A stretch of DNA of 64,000 bases from an uncultured Pelagibacteraceae bacterium (GTDB taxonomy: Bacteria; Pseudomonadota; Alphaproteobacteria; Pelagibacterales; Pelagibacteraceae). The first letter of the stretch is position 1, and each line of letters opens with the position of its first letter. This document shows, piece by piece, positions 41,086-51,028 of this stretch. The DNA lies in NCBI GenBank assembly GCA_902604565.1, contig CACKZF010000001.1:1-64000 (forward strand). Reading direction: 5' to 3'. The position numbers and the translations under genes are program-made. A model generated the notes under the pieces. It did no database searches, was not told the origin of the DNA, and saw nothing but the letters and a program-made list of their open reading frames with translations.

Positions 41086-41877
41086 TTAAAGTATTGTTAT
41101 TCTATGAAGTATTCTATTACCTTTAAACGGTGTAGCCTGATGGAGCATGGCTCTATTATCCCAAATAGCGAGCTGATCTTTTTCCCATTCTAATGAATAT
41201 TGAAAGGTTTTTTTTGTCTGATGATTAAATAAGAACTTCTTTAAGTCTTTTTTTTGTTTAGTCATATATTTATTAAATTTTAAAAAGTGTCCTGGGCTAC
41301 AGTATATAGTTTTTTTATTTTTAATAGTTCTTATTATTTTATGTCTGGAAATCAGTTCTTTAGATATTTTTCCTTTTTCTTTTTCTCTCTCCACTGTTGT
41401 GATTGATATTGGTCCATGTGAAGAGTAGATGCCTTTTAATTTTTTAAGCTTATTTTTATAATTTTTTGATAATTTTTCATAAGCTAAGTACTGCGAAGAA
41501 AAGTCAGTATTAGCAACACCTTTTTTAGGTACTAGTTTAGAAAGTAACATCGTGTATCTAGGCGGTTTTTTTGTATAAGAGGAGTCTGTGTGAAATTGTT
41601 CACCAAAGCTAGGTCCTTTGTCAGTAGATTTACGTTGTACAACAGTTATTTGGGGATATTTTTTATTTAAACCTTTCAATCTTGGATAATTAGCTGGTTT
41701 ACCAAATTTTTTTGCAAAATTAAGATAATTCTTGGAACTAAGTTTTTGTTTAGGAAAATAAATCATTCCATACTTATCAAGTGTAGACTTAATTTCTTTT
41801 AATTGCTTATTGTCAATTTTATTAAGATTACAAATAATTTCTGCAGCCCTATTTTTTTTTGAAATTATTTTTAACAT
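41086..41877 (-). CDS. TauD/TfdA family dioxygenase
   Basis: FGEQFHTDSSYTKKPPRYTML (HxD), WDNRAMLHQATPF. Confidence 0.88.
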   Translation of the reverse strand: MLKIISKKNRAAEIICNLNKIDNKQLKEIKSTLDKYGMIYFPKQKLSSKNYLNFAKKFGKPANYPRLKGLNKKYPQITVVQRKSTDKGPSFGEQFHTDSSYTKKPPRYTMLLSKLVPKKGVANTDFSSQYLAYEKLSKNYKNKLKKLKGIYSSHGPISITTVEREKEKGKISKELISRHKIIRTIKNKKTIYCSPGHFLKFNKYMTKQKKDLKKFLFNHQTKKTFQYSLEWEKDQLAIWDNRAMLHQATPFKGNRILHRITIL

Positions 41878-44321
41878 TAAATATCTTTTATATTTTTTTG
41901 ATTTAAGGGTTTTTTGATTATTGTTACAGGGTATTTTTTCTTTTCAACTTCAATAGATAAATTTTTATTGACCAAATTTTCGATAGTATTTCCAGAGTTG
42001 ACATAACCAAATGAGATATTTTTTTTAAAATTAAATGAATAGTTTCCTGATGTTGTTCTGCCAATTATTTTATCATCCAAGTAAATTGGCTCTTCATGAA
42101 GTAACAAAGGTTCTCCAGGTCTGTTATCTTTCAACACCATCATAGCTAATGATTTTGTGGGGTTCTGATCTTTAATTTTTAATAATGCTTCTTTTCCAAC
42201 AAAATTTATATTTTTTTTATAACTGATTGCAAATTTAAGTCCTGCTTGATATTGATTTTCTTCAGGCGATATATCATGTCCCCAATGTAAAAAACCACTT
42301 TCCATTCTCATAATATCCATTGCATGAGCTCCACACAGTGATAAGCCATGATTTTTACCTTCTTTAATAATAGCTAAAAATAATTTTTTGCTTTTCTCTA
42401 TGTTTGTATATAATTCAAACCCTATTTCACCTACATAAGATAATCTTTGAGCCCAGACTTTAACTCCGTCAATAGTAACAAATTTTCCATGACTAAATTT
42501 TATGCCTTCATTTGTAAAATCATCATTACTGATATTAGATAGTAAATTCCTTGATTTTGGTCCGTATAATCCTAGGCATGTTAAGTCTTCTGTTAAATCT
42601 TTGAAATTGACCTCTTCTGAAATATATTTTTTTATATGAAATTTATCATGTTCTCTTGTTGCTGCTGGACCTATCACTCTAAAATGGTTTTTTTCAAGAC
42701 AAGTAACAGTAACATCTGTCTCTATTCCTCCATCATCATTTAACATCTGGGTGTAAGTTGCTCTACCCTCAACATCCTTTATGTTTGCAGTACATATTTT
42801 TTGTAATTCTTCGTGAACATTTAGACCTTCAAGGTCAAATTTTGAAAAAGGAGATAACTCAAATAATCCTACGTTTTCTCTGGTATTTTTAGTCTCATAT
42901 TCAGCTGATGGATACCAATTTTGATAACCAAAACTATAATTGTAATCAGCCTTTTCACCTTTTAAAGCATACCACATAGGTCTTTCAAAACCACCTGAGG
43001 TTCCAAAACAAGCTCCTAATTTTTTTAGCTCCTCTTGGTAGGGTAATACAATTTGGTTTCTTGATGTTTTATGCTGTTTAAATGGCCAATGCATTCCATA
43101 TAAATCACCAAGTGTTTCTGTCACTCTTTCCATTATAAATTTTTTTGATGAATGAAATTTTTGAAATCTTTTAATATCTAATGAAAATAAATCTTCATTA
43201 ATGTGTCCATTAATCATCCATTCTGCAGTAACTCTTCCAGCACCTCCTGAACTTGCAATTCCAATACTATTAAAACCACAACATGTAAAAAGTTTTTTAA
43301 TCTCAGGAGTTTCACCTAAAAGATATTGGGTATCAGGAGTAAATGACTCAGGGCCAGAGAAAAATTTTCTAATACCTGCATTTTCCAACATAGGCAACCT
43401 GTGAAATGATTTTTGTAAATAAGGTTCGAAATGATCAAAATCATCTGGTAATTCACCAAAGGAAAAATCATCTGGCACAACACCAGTATTTTTAAAGGCT
43501 GGTTTTGCATTTGGTTCAAAAATTCCAACTAACATTTTACCTGCGTCTTCTTTAAGATAGAGACAATTATTATAATCTCTTAAAACTGGTAAGTTTTTTG
43601 GTAAATCTTTCATTGGTTCCGTGATCACATAAAAATGTTCATTGGGATACAATGGAATACTCACATTCATTTTTTCCCCAATTTGTCTAGACCACATACC
43701 TGTTGCTAAAACAACATATTCACAATCAATTTTTCCTTTATCAGTCTCAACTCCAACTATAGAATTATTTTTAACAAGAATTTTTGTTACTGGAGTTTTT
43801 TCAAAAATTTGTGCTCCTTCCATTCTAGCAGCTCTTGCTAAAACATTGGTTACGCCTACTGGATCAGCTTGACCATCTTTTGGCATAAAAACACTTCCAA
43901 TAATGTCATCATTATTTACAACAGGATATAAATCTTTTGTTTCTTTTTTATCTAAAACATGCACTTCAACATCTGATAGTTGAGCGGTAGTTGCTTGTCT
44001 CAACAATTCTTGCATTCTCTCTTTTGTGGTAGCTACTGTAATTGCTCCATTTTGTTTCAATCCTATAGATAATTCAGTTTTCTTTTCTAATTCTTGATAA
44101 AGATCCAAAGTATATTTTCTTAACTTTGTAATAGTAGATGAAGCCCCTAATTGACCCATTAAACCAGCTGCATGCCATGTGGTTCCAGATGTTAACTGAT
44201 CTCTTTCCAACAGGACAACATCTTTCCAGCCGAATTTAGCTAAATGATATGCACACGATGTTCCAGCTACACCGCCTCCAATAACTACAACTTTAGTGCC
44301 ACTTGGTAAATCTTTATCCAT
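41877..44321 (-). CDS. FAD-dependent dehydrogenase fused to GcvT domain (dimethylglycine/sarcosine dehydrogenase-like)
   Basis: VIGGGVAGTSCAYHLAKFGWKDVVLLERDQLTSGTTWHAAGL DAO domain; C-terminal aminomethyltransferase domain. Confidence 0.92.
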   Translation of the reverse strand: MDKDLPSGTKVVVIGGGVAGTSCAYHLAKFGWKDVVLLERDQLTSGTTWHAAGLMGQLGASSTITKLRKYTLDLYQELEKKTELSIGLKQNGAITVATTKERMQELLRQATTAQLSDVEVHVLDKKETKDLYPVVNNDDIIGSVFMPKDGQADPVGVTNVLARAARMEGAQIFEKTPVTKILVKNNSIVGVETDKGKIDCEYVVLATGMWSRQIGEKMNVSIPLYPNEHFYVITEPMKDLPKNLPVLRDYNNCLYLKEDAGKMLVGIFEPNAKPAFKNTGVVPDDFSFGELPDDFDHFEPYLQKSFHRLPMLENAGIRKFFSGPESFTPDTQYLLGETPEIKKLFTCCGFNSIGIASSGGAGRVTAEWMINGHINEDLFSLDIKRFQKFHSSKKFIMERVTETLGDLYGMHWPFKQHKTSRNQIVLPYQEELKKLGACFGTSGGFERPMWYALKGEKADYNYSFGYQNWYPSAEYETKNTRENVGLFELSPFSKFDLEGLNVHEELQKICTANIKDVEGRATYTQMLNDDGGIETDVTVTCLEKNHFRVIGPAATREHDKFHIKKYISEEVNFKDLTEDLTCLGLYGPKSRNLLSNISNDDFTNEGIKFSHGKFVTIDGVKVWAQRLSYVGEIGFELYTNIEKSKKLFLAIIKEGKNHGLSLCGAHAMDIMRMESGFLHWGHDISPEENQYQAGLKFAISYKKNINFVGKEALLKIKDQNPTKSLAMMVLKDNRPGEPLLLHEEPIYLDDKIIGRTTSGNYSFNFKKNISFGYVNSGNTIENLVNKNLSIEVEKKKYPVTIIKKPLNQKNIKDI

Positions 44322-44348
44322 GAATATATTTTTAAAGTATAATATTAC

Positions 44349-45407
44349 TTAAAAACAAACAATGTGGTCAATGTGAATTGGTCGTTTAATACCAAATTTT
44401 TCGTCTATTTCATGCTGGTGAATATGGTGTGAATGAACAAATACAGGAATTTGTAACTCGCTTGGTGTTTTTAAAGTATAAATAAAATTTGTTCCTCTAA
44501 ATTTACGATCAACGACTTCTAATTTTAAATTACTTTTATCATCATGTTCTAAATCTTCTGGCTGTAATAAAAGTTTTACCTCTGATCCATTTGGATAGTG
44601 TTTAACAAAATTACCTTTAATTGTTCCAAGATCTTTATTTTCTAAACTATTTTCGCTGGTTACTTTTGCAGGAATTAAAATTCCTCTATTTAAAAAATTT
44701 ACAACTTCTACTGAATTAGGAAAATGATAAACATTATAAGGATCATCAAATTGTTTAAGTTGTTTATTTAATATTATTCCACATTTACTTCCTAGGTAAA
44801 ACGCTTCGTATGAGTCGTGTGTCACAATTATAGTTGTTATTTTAGATTTACTTAATAATTGTTTTAATTCGACTTGAATTTCTTCTTTAAAGCTTTGGTC
44901 TACATTAGACAATGGCTCGTCTAATAATAATAAGTCTGGATTCGAAACTAAAGCTCTTGCTAGTGACGATCTTTGCGCTTCACCAGCACTAATCTCATGT
45001 GGATATTTATTTAATATTTTTTTTAAATTTAAAAATTCTACTATTTCTTTTGCATTTATTTTAATTTTTTTTTTATTTTTTTTTTCTGTACCAATTAATA
45101 TATTTTTTTCGACATTATAGTGCGGAAATAAACTATTGTCTTGAAAGGCAAGTGAAATATTTCGATCCTCTGGCTCAATGTGAATTTTTTTTGAAGATAT
45201 AGTTTTATTATTGATAATTATAGAACCATTATTAATTTTTTCTAATCCAGCGATTGTTCTTAAAATCGTAGTTTTTCCTATTCCTGAAGGTCCTAGAAGA
45301 CAAATAATGTCTCCTTCATTTTGAACTGAAAAGGACACATTTTTAACTTTTGTTTTTCCACCCGCTTTGAAATCAACATTATTTATTTCTAAAAAGTTAT
45401 TAGCCAT
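44349..45407 (-). CDS. fbpC: ABC transporter ATP-binding protein (iron(III), FbpC-like)
   Basis: Walker A GPSGIGKTT, LLLDEPLSNVD, TOBE-like C-terminus; operon with fbpAB. Confidence 0.9.
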   Translation of the reverse strand: MANNFLEINNVDFKAGGKTKVKNVSFSVQNEGDIICLLGPSGIGKTTILRTIAGLEKINNGSIIINNKTISSKKIHIEPEDRNISLAFQDNSLFPHYNVEKNILIGTEKKNKKKIKINAKEIVEFLNLKKILNKYPHEISAGEAQRSSLARALVSNPDLLLLDEPLSNVDQSFKEEIQVELKQLLSKSKITTIIVTHDSYEAFYLGSKCGIILNKQLKQFDDPYNVYHFPNSVEVVNFLNRGILIPAKVTSENSLENKDLGTIKGNFVKHYPNGSEVKLLLQPEDLEHDDKSNLKLEVVDRKFRGTNFIYTLKTPSELQIPVFVHSHHIHQHEIDEKFGIKRPIHIDHIVCF

Positions 45408-47028
45408 TATTCTCTTTTAAAATATAATTTGACGTTATTGTAATAAAAAAGGCAGCAATTAAAATTAAAAATAATGATGGTACTGCTGCTGCTTCAAGCA
45501 TATCCTCTGATGCTGAGATATAAGCGGTAGTTGCGAATGTTTCAAAGTTAAACGGGCGTAGAACCAAGGTAATTGGTAATTCTCTAATTATTTCAAGAGA
45601 TATTAAAATAACCACAAATAATAATGAATTTCTTAAATATGGTACATGAATATTCATAAACGTTTTTCTTTTTGAATAGCCAAGGAGGTATGCGCTCTCA
45701 TCAACTGAAACGTTTATTTTTTCATATCCTGATTTTATTCCATTAAAAGCAAGTGAGTAAAAACGAACAAAATAAACAATAACTAAACCTAAAATAGATC
45801 CAATAAATAATTTTTTAATTGATAAAAAGCCTAATGATTTAATTATATTTTCATCAAACCAGGCAATAAAAGTTATAAAAGCAACGGCTAAAATAACACC
45901 TGGTATAGCATAACCTGAAATCGACAATGTGGATAAAAAATTTAATGTTTTATTTCTCGAAACTCGATTTCCATAATTAGAAATTAAAGCAAACATTATT
46001 AGAACCAAGCTTGATAATCCTACTAAATAAAGTGTATTTAATAAAAGATTTATTACATTTATGTCAAAGAAATTTTCTGGAAATTTTATTGTCCAATAAA
46101 GCATTTGCCCTAATGGAAATAGAAAACTTAGAAAGAACAATAAAAAACAAAACAAAAATGCAAAAAAAGAATTTGTTCCAGAAAGTTTTATTTTTTCTTT
46201 TTGTTTAAAACCACCTTTTGTATCCAAGTGATATCTTGCTTTTTTTCTAGATAAATTTTCAGTCAGAAAAAGAATAAATATAAATAACAAGAGAAAAAAT
46301 GATATACGATTAGCAAAAGCTAAATCATCAAAAGTTATCCAAGCATTATATATGCCAGTTGTTAACGTATTAACTGAAAAAAAATCTACCGCCCCAAACT
46401 CCGCTAGTGTTTCCATTGCAACTAAAGAGAGACCAGCAACTATTGCAGGTCTAGCGGCTGGTAATATTATTGAATAAAAAGATTTAAATTTTGAAAAACC
46501 TAAATTTCTTCCAAGGTCTATTAAATTTTGTGATTGATATAAAAAAGAAGATCTTGCAAGAATATAAACATAGGCATAAAGAGAAAATGAAATAGATAAT
46601 ATTAAACCAAACATTCCATCAAACTTTGGTATACTTTTATTGTACTCACCATCACCAAATAAAGTCTTTAATATTGTAAATGCAGTGCCATAATTGTCAA
46701 AAAATGCAAATAAAGAATATGCATAAATATAGGGTGGTATAGCAAAAGATAAAATTAATGCCCATTTAAAGAAGTTAACACATGGGAATTTGTAAAAAGA
46801 GACTACGTAAGCAGATCCAACACCTAGAAAAAAAGTTAGTATTAAGACACCAATTAAAAGTGACAAAGAATTAAAAATATATTCAAACAAAAAAGTTTTT
46901 TTAAGTATGTCAAAATATCGAGAAGTATCCTCAAAAAAGCTTAAAGAAACTGTCAAAATAGGGATTATAACAAGCAAGGAAATAAGCAGAGAACTTAAAA
47001 ACCAGATATTAAATTTGTTTGAAAACAT
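45400..47028 (-). CDS. fbpB: Iron(III) ABC transporter permease (FbpB-like)
   Basis: About 12 TM in two BPD_transp_1 domains; EAA loops (GRNLGFSKFKSFYSIILPAARPAI). Confidence 0.92.
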   Translation of the reverse strand: MFSNKFNIWFLSSLLISLLVIIPILTVSLSFFEDTSRYFDILKKTFLFEYIFNSLSLLIGVLILTFFLGVGSAYVVSFYKFPCVNFFKWALILSFAIPPYIYAYSLFAFFDNYGTAFTILKTLFGDGEYNKSIPKFDGMFGLILSISFSLYAYVYILARSSFLYQSQNLIDLGRNLGFSKFKSFYSIILPAARPAIVAGLSLVAMETLAEFGAVDFFSVNTLTTGIYNAWITFDDLAFANRISFFLLLFIFILFLTENLSRKKARYHLDTKGGFKQKEKIKLSGTNSFFAFLFCFLLFFLSFLFPLGQMLYWTIKFPENFFDINVINLLLNTLYLVGLSSLVLIMFALISNYGNRVSRNKTLNFLSTLSISGYAIPGVILAVAFITFIAWFDENIIKSLGFLSIKKLFIGSILGLVIVYFVRFYSLAFNGIKSGYEKINVSVDESAYLLGYSKRKTFMNIHVPYLRNSLLFVVILISLEIIRELPITLVLRPFNFETFATTAYISASEDMLEAAAVPSLFLILIAAFFITITSNYILKENNG

Positions 47029-47074
47029 AGAGATAATTGTAGTTTAAATGACCCATATAGTCTCTTTAAATATT

Positions 47075-47109
47075 TTTAAAAGTGCCTACGAAAAATACAT
47101 AGGCACTTT
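47075..47109 (-). terminator. Stem-loop (attenuator/terminator) between fbpA/micro-ORF and fbpB
   Basis: AAAGTGCCTA (47079-47088) / TAGGCACTTT (47100-47109), 10-bp perfect stem; T-rich minus-strand 3' side. Confidence 0.75.
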
Positions 47110-47121
47110 CATTAAGAAAAG

Positions 47122-47271
47122 TCAGATATTGAATACTTTTGAAATGTGCGGAAAATCTTTAGTACTTATCTCTGATAATTTTCTTTTATTTATTCTTTTG
47201 CTAATTTTTTTACACTCCTCTGCACATGGTATGCATGCATCGGCTGATTTATTTAAATTAACTTCAGACAT
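47122..47271 (-). CDS. 49-aa Cys-rich micro-protein (MSEVNLNKSADACIPCAEECKKISKRINKRKLSEISTKDFPHISKVFNI)
   Basis: C-x2-C-x3-C; internal ATG of ORF 47122..47304; between fbpA and fbpB. Confidence 0.6.
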   Translation of the reverse strand: MSEVNLNKSADACIPCAEECKKISKRINKRKLSEISTKDFPHISKVFNI

Positions 47272-47294
47272 AAATTTTTTTTTAACTTTCAATG

Positions 47295-48323
47295 TTATTT
47301 CCAACCAGCAGCAGTCATTACTTCTAAGGCATCAGCTTGCTTTGCCCCATAACTAGCAACACTTGTTGTCAGATCTTGTTTAAAATCTAAACCTAAATTG
47401 TTTACTACTAATGGACTTGGTGAAACGCCTGCAATCATTGGAAACTCAAATGTATTATTTGTAAAATGTTCTTGAGCTTCTGGTGACAATAAGAAATCAA
47501 CAAGTGCAATTGCATTAGCTTTGTTAGGTGCACCTTTTACTAAAGCAGCACAACTAATATTCATATGTGTTCCTCTATCATTTTGATTTGGGAAAAATGC
47601 TTTAACTTTTTTTGCAGCTTCCTGTTGTTCTGGACCTTTATTACCTGATAACATCAAAGCTAAGTAATAAGTATTTGCAACAGCAATATCAGCTTCACCA
47701 GCTGCTACAGCCATAATTTGTGCTCTATCATTTCCTTTTGGATCTCTAGCCATGTTTGCAACAACTCCTTTAGCCCACTCAGCTGCAGCCTTTTTTCCGT
47801 TATTTTTAACTAATGAAGCTACAAGAGATTTATTATAAATGTTACTAGAAGCTCTAATTGCAATTCTGCCTTTCCACTTTGGATCAGCTAAACTTTCATA
47901 AGTTAATCCTGATAATTCAGCACCACTTACTCTTTCTGGTGAGTAGTAAACAATTCTTGCTCTTTTTGCTACTCCAACCCAGTGTGTAGTTCTAAAACTC
48001 TTAGGCACTGATGATTTAATTGTAGATGAAACTAATCCTGATTGAGTCATTCCTTTTGCTTTAAAAGCACCACATCTTCCAGCATCAGCTGTAATGTATA
48101 AGTCTGCAGCAGAATCTGCTCCTTCTTCAATCATTCTTTTTTCTAAGGCGCCAGCTTTACCGTTAATTAAATTTACTTTAATTCCAGTGGCAGCTGTAAA
48201 TTTACTATAAAGTTCAGCATCTGCTTTATAGTGTCTTGCATTAAAGATATTTACCTCATTTGCTATCGCGAAAGTCGATATAAATAAGGATAAAATTAAC
48301 GCAGAAATTGTCATTTTTTTCAT
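47295..48323 (-). CDS. fbpA: Iron(III) ABC transporter substrate-binding protein (FbpA-like)
   Basis: Signal peptide, VNIFNARHYKADAEL, DLYITADAGRC, vicinal Tyr NTYYLALML. Confidence 0.93.
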   Translation of the reverse strand: MKKMTISALILSLFISTFAIANEVNIFNARHYKADAELYSKFTAATGIKVNLINGKAGALEKRMIEEGADSAADLYITADAGRCGAFKAKGMTQSGLVSSTIKSSVPKSFRTTHWVGVAKRARIVYYSPERVSGAELSGLTYESLADPKWKGRIAIRASSNIYNKSLVASLVKNNGKKAAAEWAKGVVANMARDPKGNDRAQIMAVAAGEADIAVANTYYLALMLSGNKGPEQQEAAKKVKAFFPNQNDRGTHMNISCAALVKGAPNKANAIALVDFLLSPEAQEHFTNNTFEFPMIAGVSPSPLVVNNLGLDFKQDLTTSVASYGAKQADALEVMTAAGWK

Positions 48324-48350
48324 AATCGCTCTCTATGTTAGTTTTTTATT

Positions 48351-48379
48351 TTTATAATAGTTCTGAGAACTATTCGCAA
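48351..48379 (-). promoter_or_regulatory. Candidate fbpA promoter: TTGCGA-N17-TATAAA with a palindrome in the spacer
   Basis: Minus strand TTGCGA ATAGTTCTCAGAACTAT TATAAA; perfect inverted repeat AATAGTTCT-N1-AGAACTATT at 48356-48374. Confidence 0.6.
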
Positions 48380-48380
48380 T

Positions 48381-48399
48381 GAGAATGATTATCAATCTC
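48381..48399 (-). promoter_or_regulatory. Fur-box-like operator upstream of fbpA
   Basis: GAGATTGATAATCATTCTC matches the classical GATAATGATAATCATTATC at 16/19 positions, counted by hand. Confidence 0.75.
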
Positions 48400-48437
48400 A
48401 ATATTGACGCACCCTTATCCTTATTTTTATTGATATT

Positions 48438-49328
48438 TTAAGACTTAAATTCTGAAATTTTACTATAAAGAAAATTCCTAAAGATAGTTACTCTAGCAAC
48501 ATTTTTGAGAGACTCAGGAAATACAAAGTGTGCCTCAGTAATTGGACCTTCAACCTTTGGTAGAACTTTAATTACATTGTTTGATAAAGATACAATATAA
48601 TCTGGTAGAGCAGCAAGACCTACTCCACTTTCAACAGCCAAAAGTAAACCCATTACACTATTTACTCTCATTACAGTTTTTCTTTTCTTGTTATCTTTCA
48701 TACCCAATTTTAATGCCCAATCAGGATTAAATACTGGAGATGGTGCACCTCTACCAAATGAAATAAATTTATGTTTATTCAAATCACTAAGAGTTTTTGG
48801 CATCCCGTATTTTTCAAAATATTTAGTAGATCCATAAATATGATAATTAATATCCATCAATTTTCTTTGGATATAATTAAGCTGTTTTGGCCTTCTCATA
48901 AATATTCCAATATCAGCTTGTCTTGTACTTAAATCTAACTCTTTATCATCAAAAATTAATTCTACTTCGATTTCTGGATTTAACTCCATAAATTCTTGGA
49001 TTCTTGGTGTTAACCAATGAGTTCCAAAACTTCTAACCGTTGTAATAGTTAATTTTCCAGTCGGTTTATGTTTTTGATCTCCTAAAGTTGTTTCAACCTC
49101 TTTAAGTTTACTTATAACTTCATGTGCAGTTTTATAAACATATTCACCATTTTCAGTAAGTGTTAACCCTCTTGCATGTCTTTCGAAAAGCTTTACTTTT
49201 AAATCTTCTTCTAAAGATTGAATTTGTCTACTTATTGCAGATTGGCTTAGATTAAGAATTACAGTCGCACTTGTGAAACTACCAGCTTCAGCAACTGCGT
49301 GAAAAATTTTTAATTTATCCCAATCCAT
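48438..49328 (-). CDS. LysR family transcriptional regulator
   Basis: N-terminal HTH WDKLKIFHAVAEAGSFTSATVILNLSQSAISRQIQSLE. Confidence 0.95.
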   Translation of the reverse strand: MDWDKLKIFHAVAEAGSFTSATVILNLSQSAISRQIQSLEEDLKVKLFERHARGLTLTENGEYVYKTAHEVISKLKEVETTLGDQKHKPTGKLTITTVRSFGTHWLTPRIQEFMELNPEIEVELIFDDKELDLSTRQADIGIFMRRPKQLNYIQRKLMDINYHIYGSTKYFEKYGMPKTLSDLNKHKFISFGRGAPSPVFNPDWALKLGMKDNKKRKTVMRVNSVMGLLLAVESGVGLAALPDYIVSLSNNVIKVLPKVEGPITEAHFVFPESLKNVARVTIFRNFLYSKISEFKS

Positions 49329-50332
49329 TATTTGTTTACATCCACTAGAATTTTATTTTTTAATTTTCCTTCAAGCATTTCTGGAAATACATTCAAAAGT
49401 TCTTCAAGCCCAACTGTTTTAATTGATTTTTCAATAATACTAAAATCTACTAAATTTGGTATTTCGCCCCAAACAAATTCTTTTCTTTTGTTGCTTACAT
49501 TAACTGAATCTACACCCCATAGTTTTACAGCTCTGATATAAAAAGGAACAACTGATGTATTTAATTTGTTAGTTCCGCTTGCATTTCCACATACTGCAAC
49601 AATTCCTTTTAGTCTGGTTTGGGAAATTGCATTTGCCAGTATATTTCCCCCTACAGTATCAACAACACCATCCCAAGTACCTTTGCCAATTAATCTTGGC
49701 TCGCCTTCAAATTCTTTACGATCAAGAACCGTTTTTGCCCCTAATTCCTTTAAATACTCAGCTTTTTCTGGTTTACCGGTGATTGCGGTTACATTGCATC
49801 CCATTTTAGATAAAATATTTACGGCAACCATCCCTACTCCACCTGTTGAACCTGTTACAAGAACATCGTTAACTTTGCTTTGAAGTAATAATTCTTCTTT
49901 TGCTTTTACAGCAAATGCGCACAACATTGCTGTAAAGCCTGCAGTACCCATCATCATTGCTTGCTTTAAATCAATGCCTGAAGGTTTCTTTATAAGAAAC
50001 TCTTTTTTAACTCTTGCATATTGAGAGAAACCTCCATGAAATAATTCTCCAACTCTGCAACCAGTAAGTATTACCTCATCACCTTCTTTAAATTCTTCTG
50101 ACTTGCTTTCTGCTACTGTACCTGAGAAATCAATTCCGGGAATTCTTGGAAACTCTTTAACTAATTTTGCACCATCTTTTAAAATCAAAGCATCTTTATA
50201 ATTTAGATCAGAGTATTGTATTTTAACCAAAACCTCACCCTCGTTTAAAAAATCAAAATTTAATTCTTTAACCTCTTGAGAAAAATTTTCACCTTCCTGG
50301 TTTACGACCAGAGCTTTGAAAGTTTCAGGCAT
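49328..50332 (-). CDS. acuI: Acryloyl-CoA reductase AcuI/YhdH-like oxidoreductase
   Basis: SDLNYKDALILKDG, PRIPGIDFSGTV, GSTGGVGMVAVNIL. Confidence 0.85.
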   Translation of the reverse strand: MPETFKALVVNQEGENFSQEVKELNFDFLNEGEVLVKIQYSDLNYKDALILKDGAKLVKEFPRIPGIDFSGTVAESKSEEFKEGDEVILTGCRVGELFHGGFSQYARVKKEFLIKKPSGIDLKQAMMMGTAGFTAMLCAFAVKAKEELLLQSKVNDVLVTGSTGGVGMVAVNILSKMGCNVTAITGKPEKAEYLKELGAKTVLDRKEFEGEPRLIGKGTWDGVVDTVGGNILANAISQTRLKGIVAVCGNASGTNKLNTSVVPFYIRAVKLWGVDSVNVSNKRKEFVWGEIPNLVDFSIIEKSIKTVGLEELLNVFPEMLEGKLKNKILVDVNK

Positions 50333-50345
50333 GTATAATTAAACT

Positions 50346-50948
50346 CTATTTTGCAATAAATCGCAAATATCTATTCTGATAACTAAGATCGTCTTTAAAC
50401 TGACCTAAATAAAAATTAGTAACAGTTGTAGCTTGTTCCTTTTTAATACCTCGCATAGTCATACACTGGTGAGTTGAGTCAATTGTTACTGCAACGCCTT
50501 TTGCATCAAGTGACTCCATTAATGTATTCGCAATTTGAACTGTTAATCTTTCCTGTGTTTGAAGCCTTTTTGAAAAAACTTCCACAACTCTTGCAATCTT
50601 GCTGAGTCCAACAACTCTCTCATTTGGAATATAAGCAACATGTGCGATACCAATAATAGGTGCCATATGATGTTCGCAGTGACTTTGTACAGAAATATTT
50701 TTTTGAACTACCATATCGCTGTAGCCTTCAACATCCCCAAAAGTTTTGCTTAAAATTTCTTTAGGGTCCTCTTTGTAACCTTTAAAGTACTCTTTGAATG
50801 CTTTCGTAACTCTTTTTGGAGTTTCTAATAAACCTTCTCTAGATGGATCTTCACCTAGCCATTTTAAGATTTTAACAAAAGCTTCTCGCGCCTCTTCATC
50901 TGTTACAACCTCAGTATTTTTGTTATTTTCGTTTTTTACTAATTTCAT
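50346..50948 (-). CDS. folE: GTP cyclohydrolase I
   Basis: SHCEHHMAPIIG, HQCMTMRGI. Confidence 0.97.
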   Translation of the reverse strand: MKLVKNENNKNTEVVTDEEAREAFVKILKWLGEDPSREGLLETPKRVTKAFKEYFKGYKEDPKEILSKTFGDVEGYSDMVVQKNISVQSHCEHHMAPIIGIAHVAYIPNERVVGLSKIARVVEVFSKRLQTQERLTVQIANTLMESLDAKGVAVTIDSTHQCMTMRGIKKEQATTVTNFYLGQFKDDLSYQNRYLRFIAK

Positions 50949-51028
50949 GATGGGTTTTTATATATATAAATCCTTAAATTTAAAATATTTAATATATTCA
51001 GTAATATGTTAGATATTGCGACTTATAT

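Noticed and set aside
49332-49883. Plus-strand ORFs antisense to the acuI-like gene
   Set aside because: Antisense to a strongly supported oxidoreductase; no motif.
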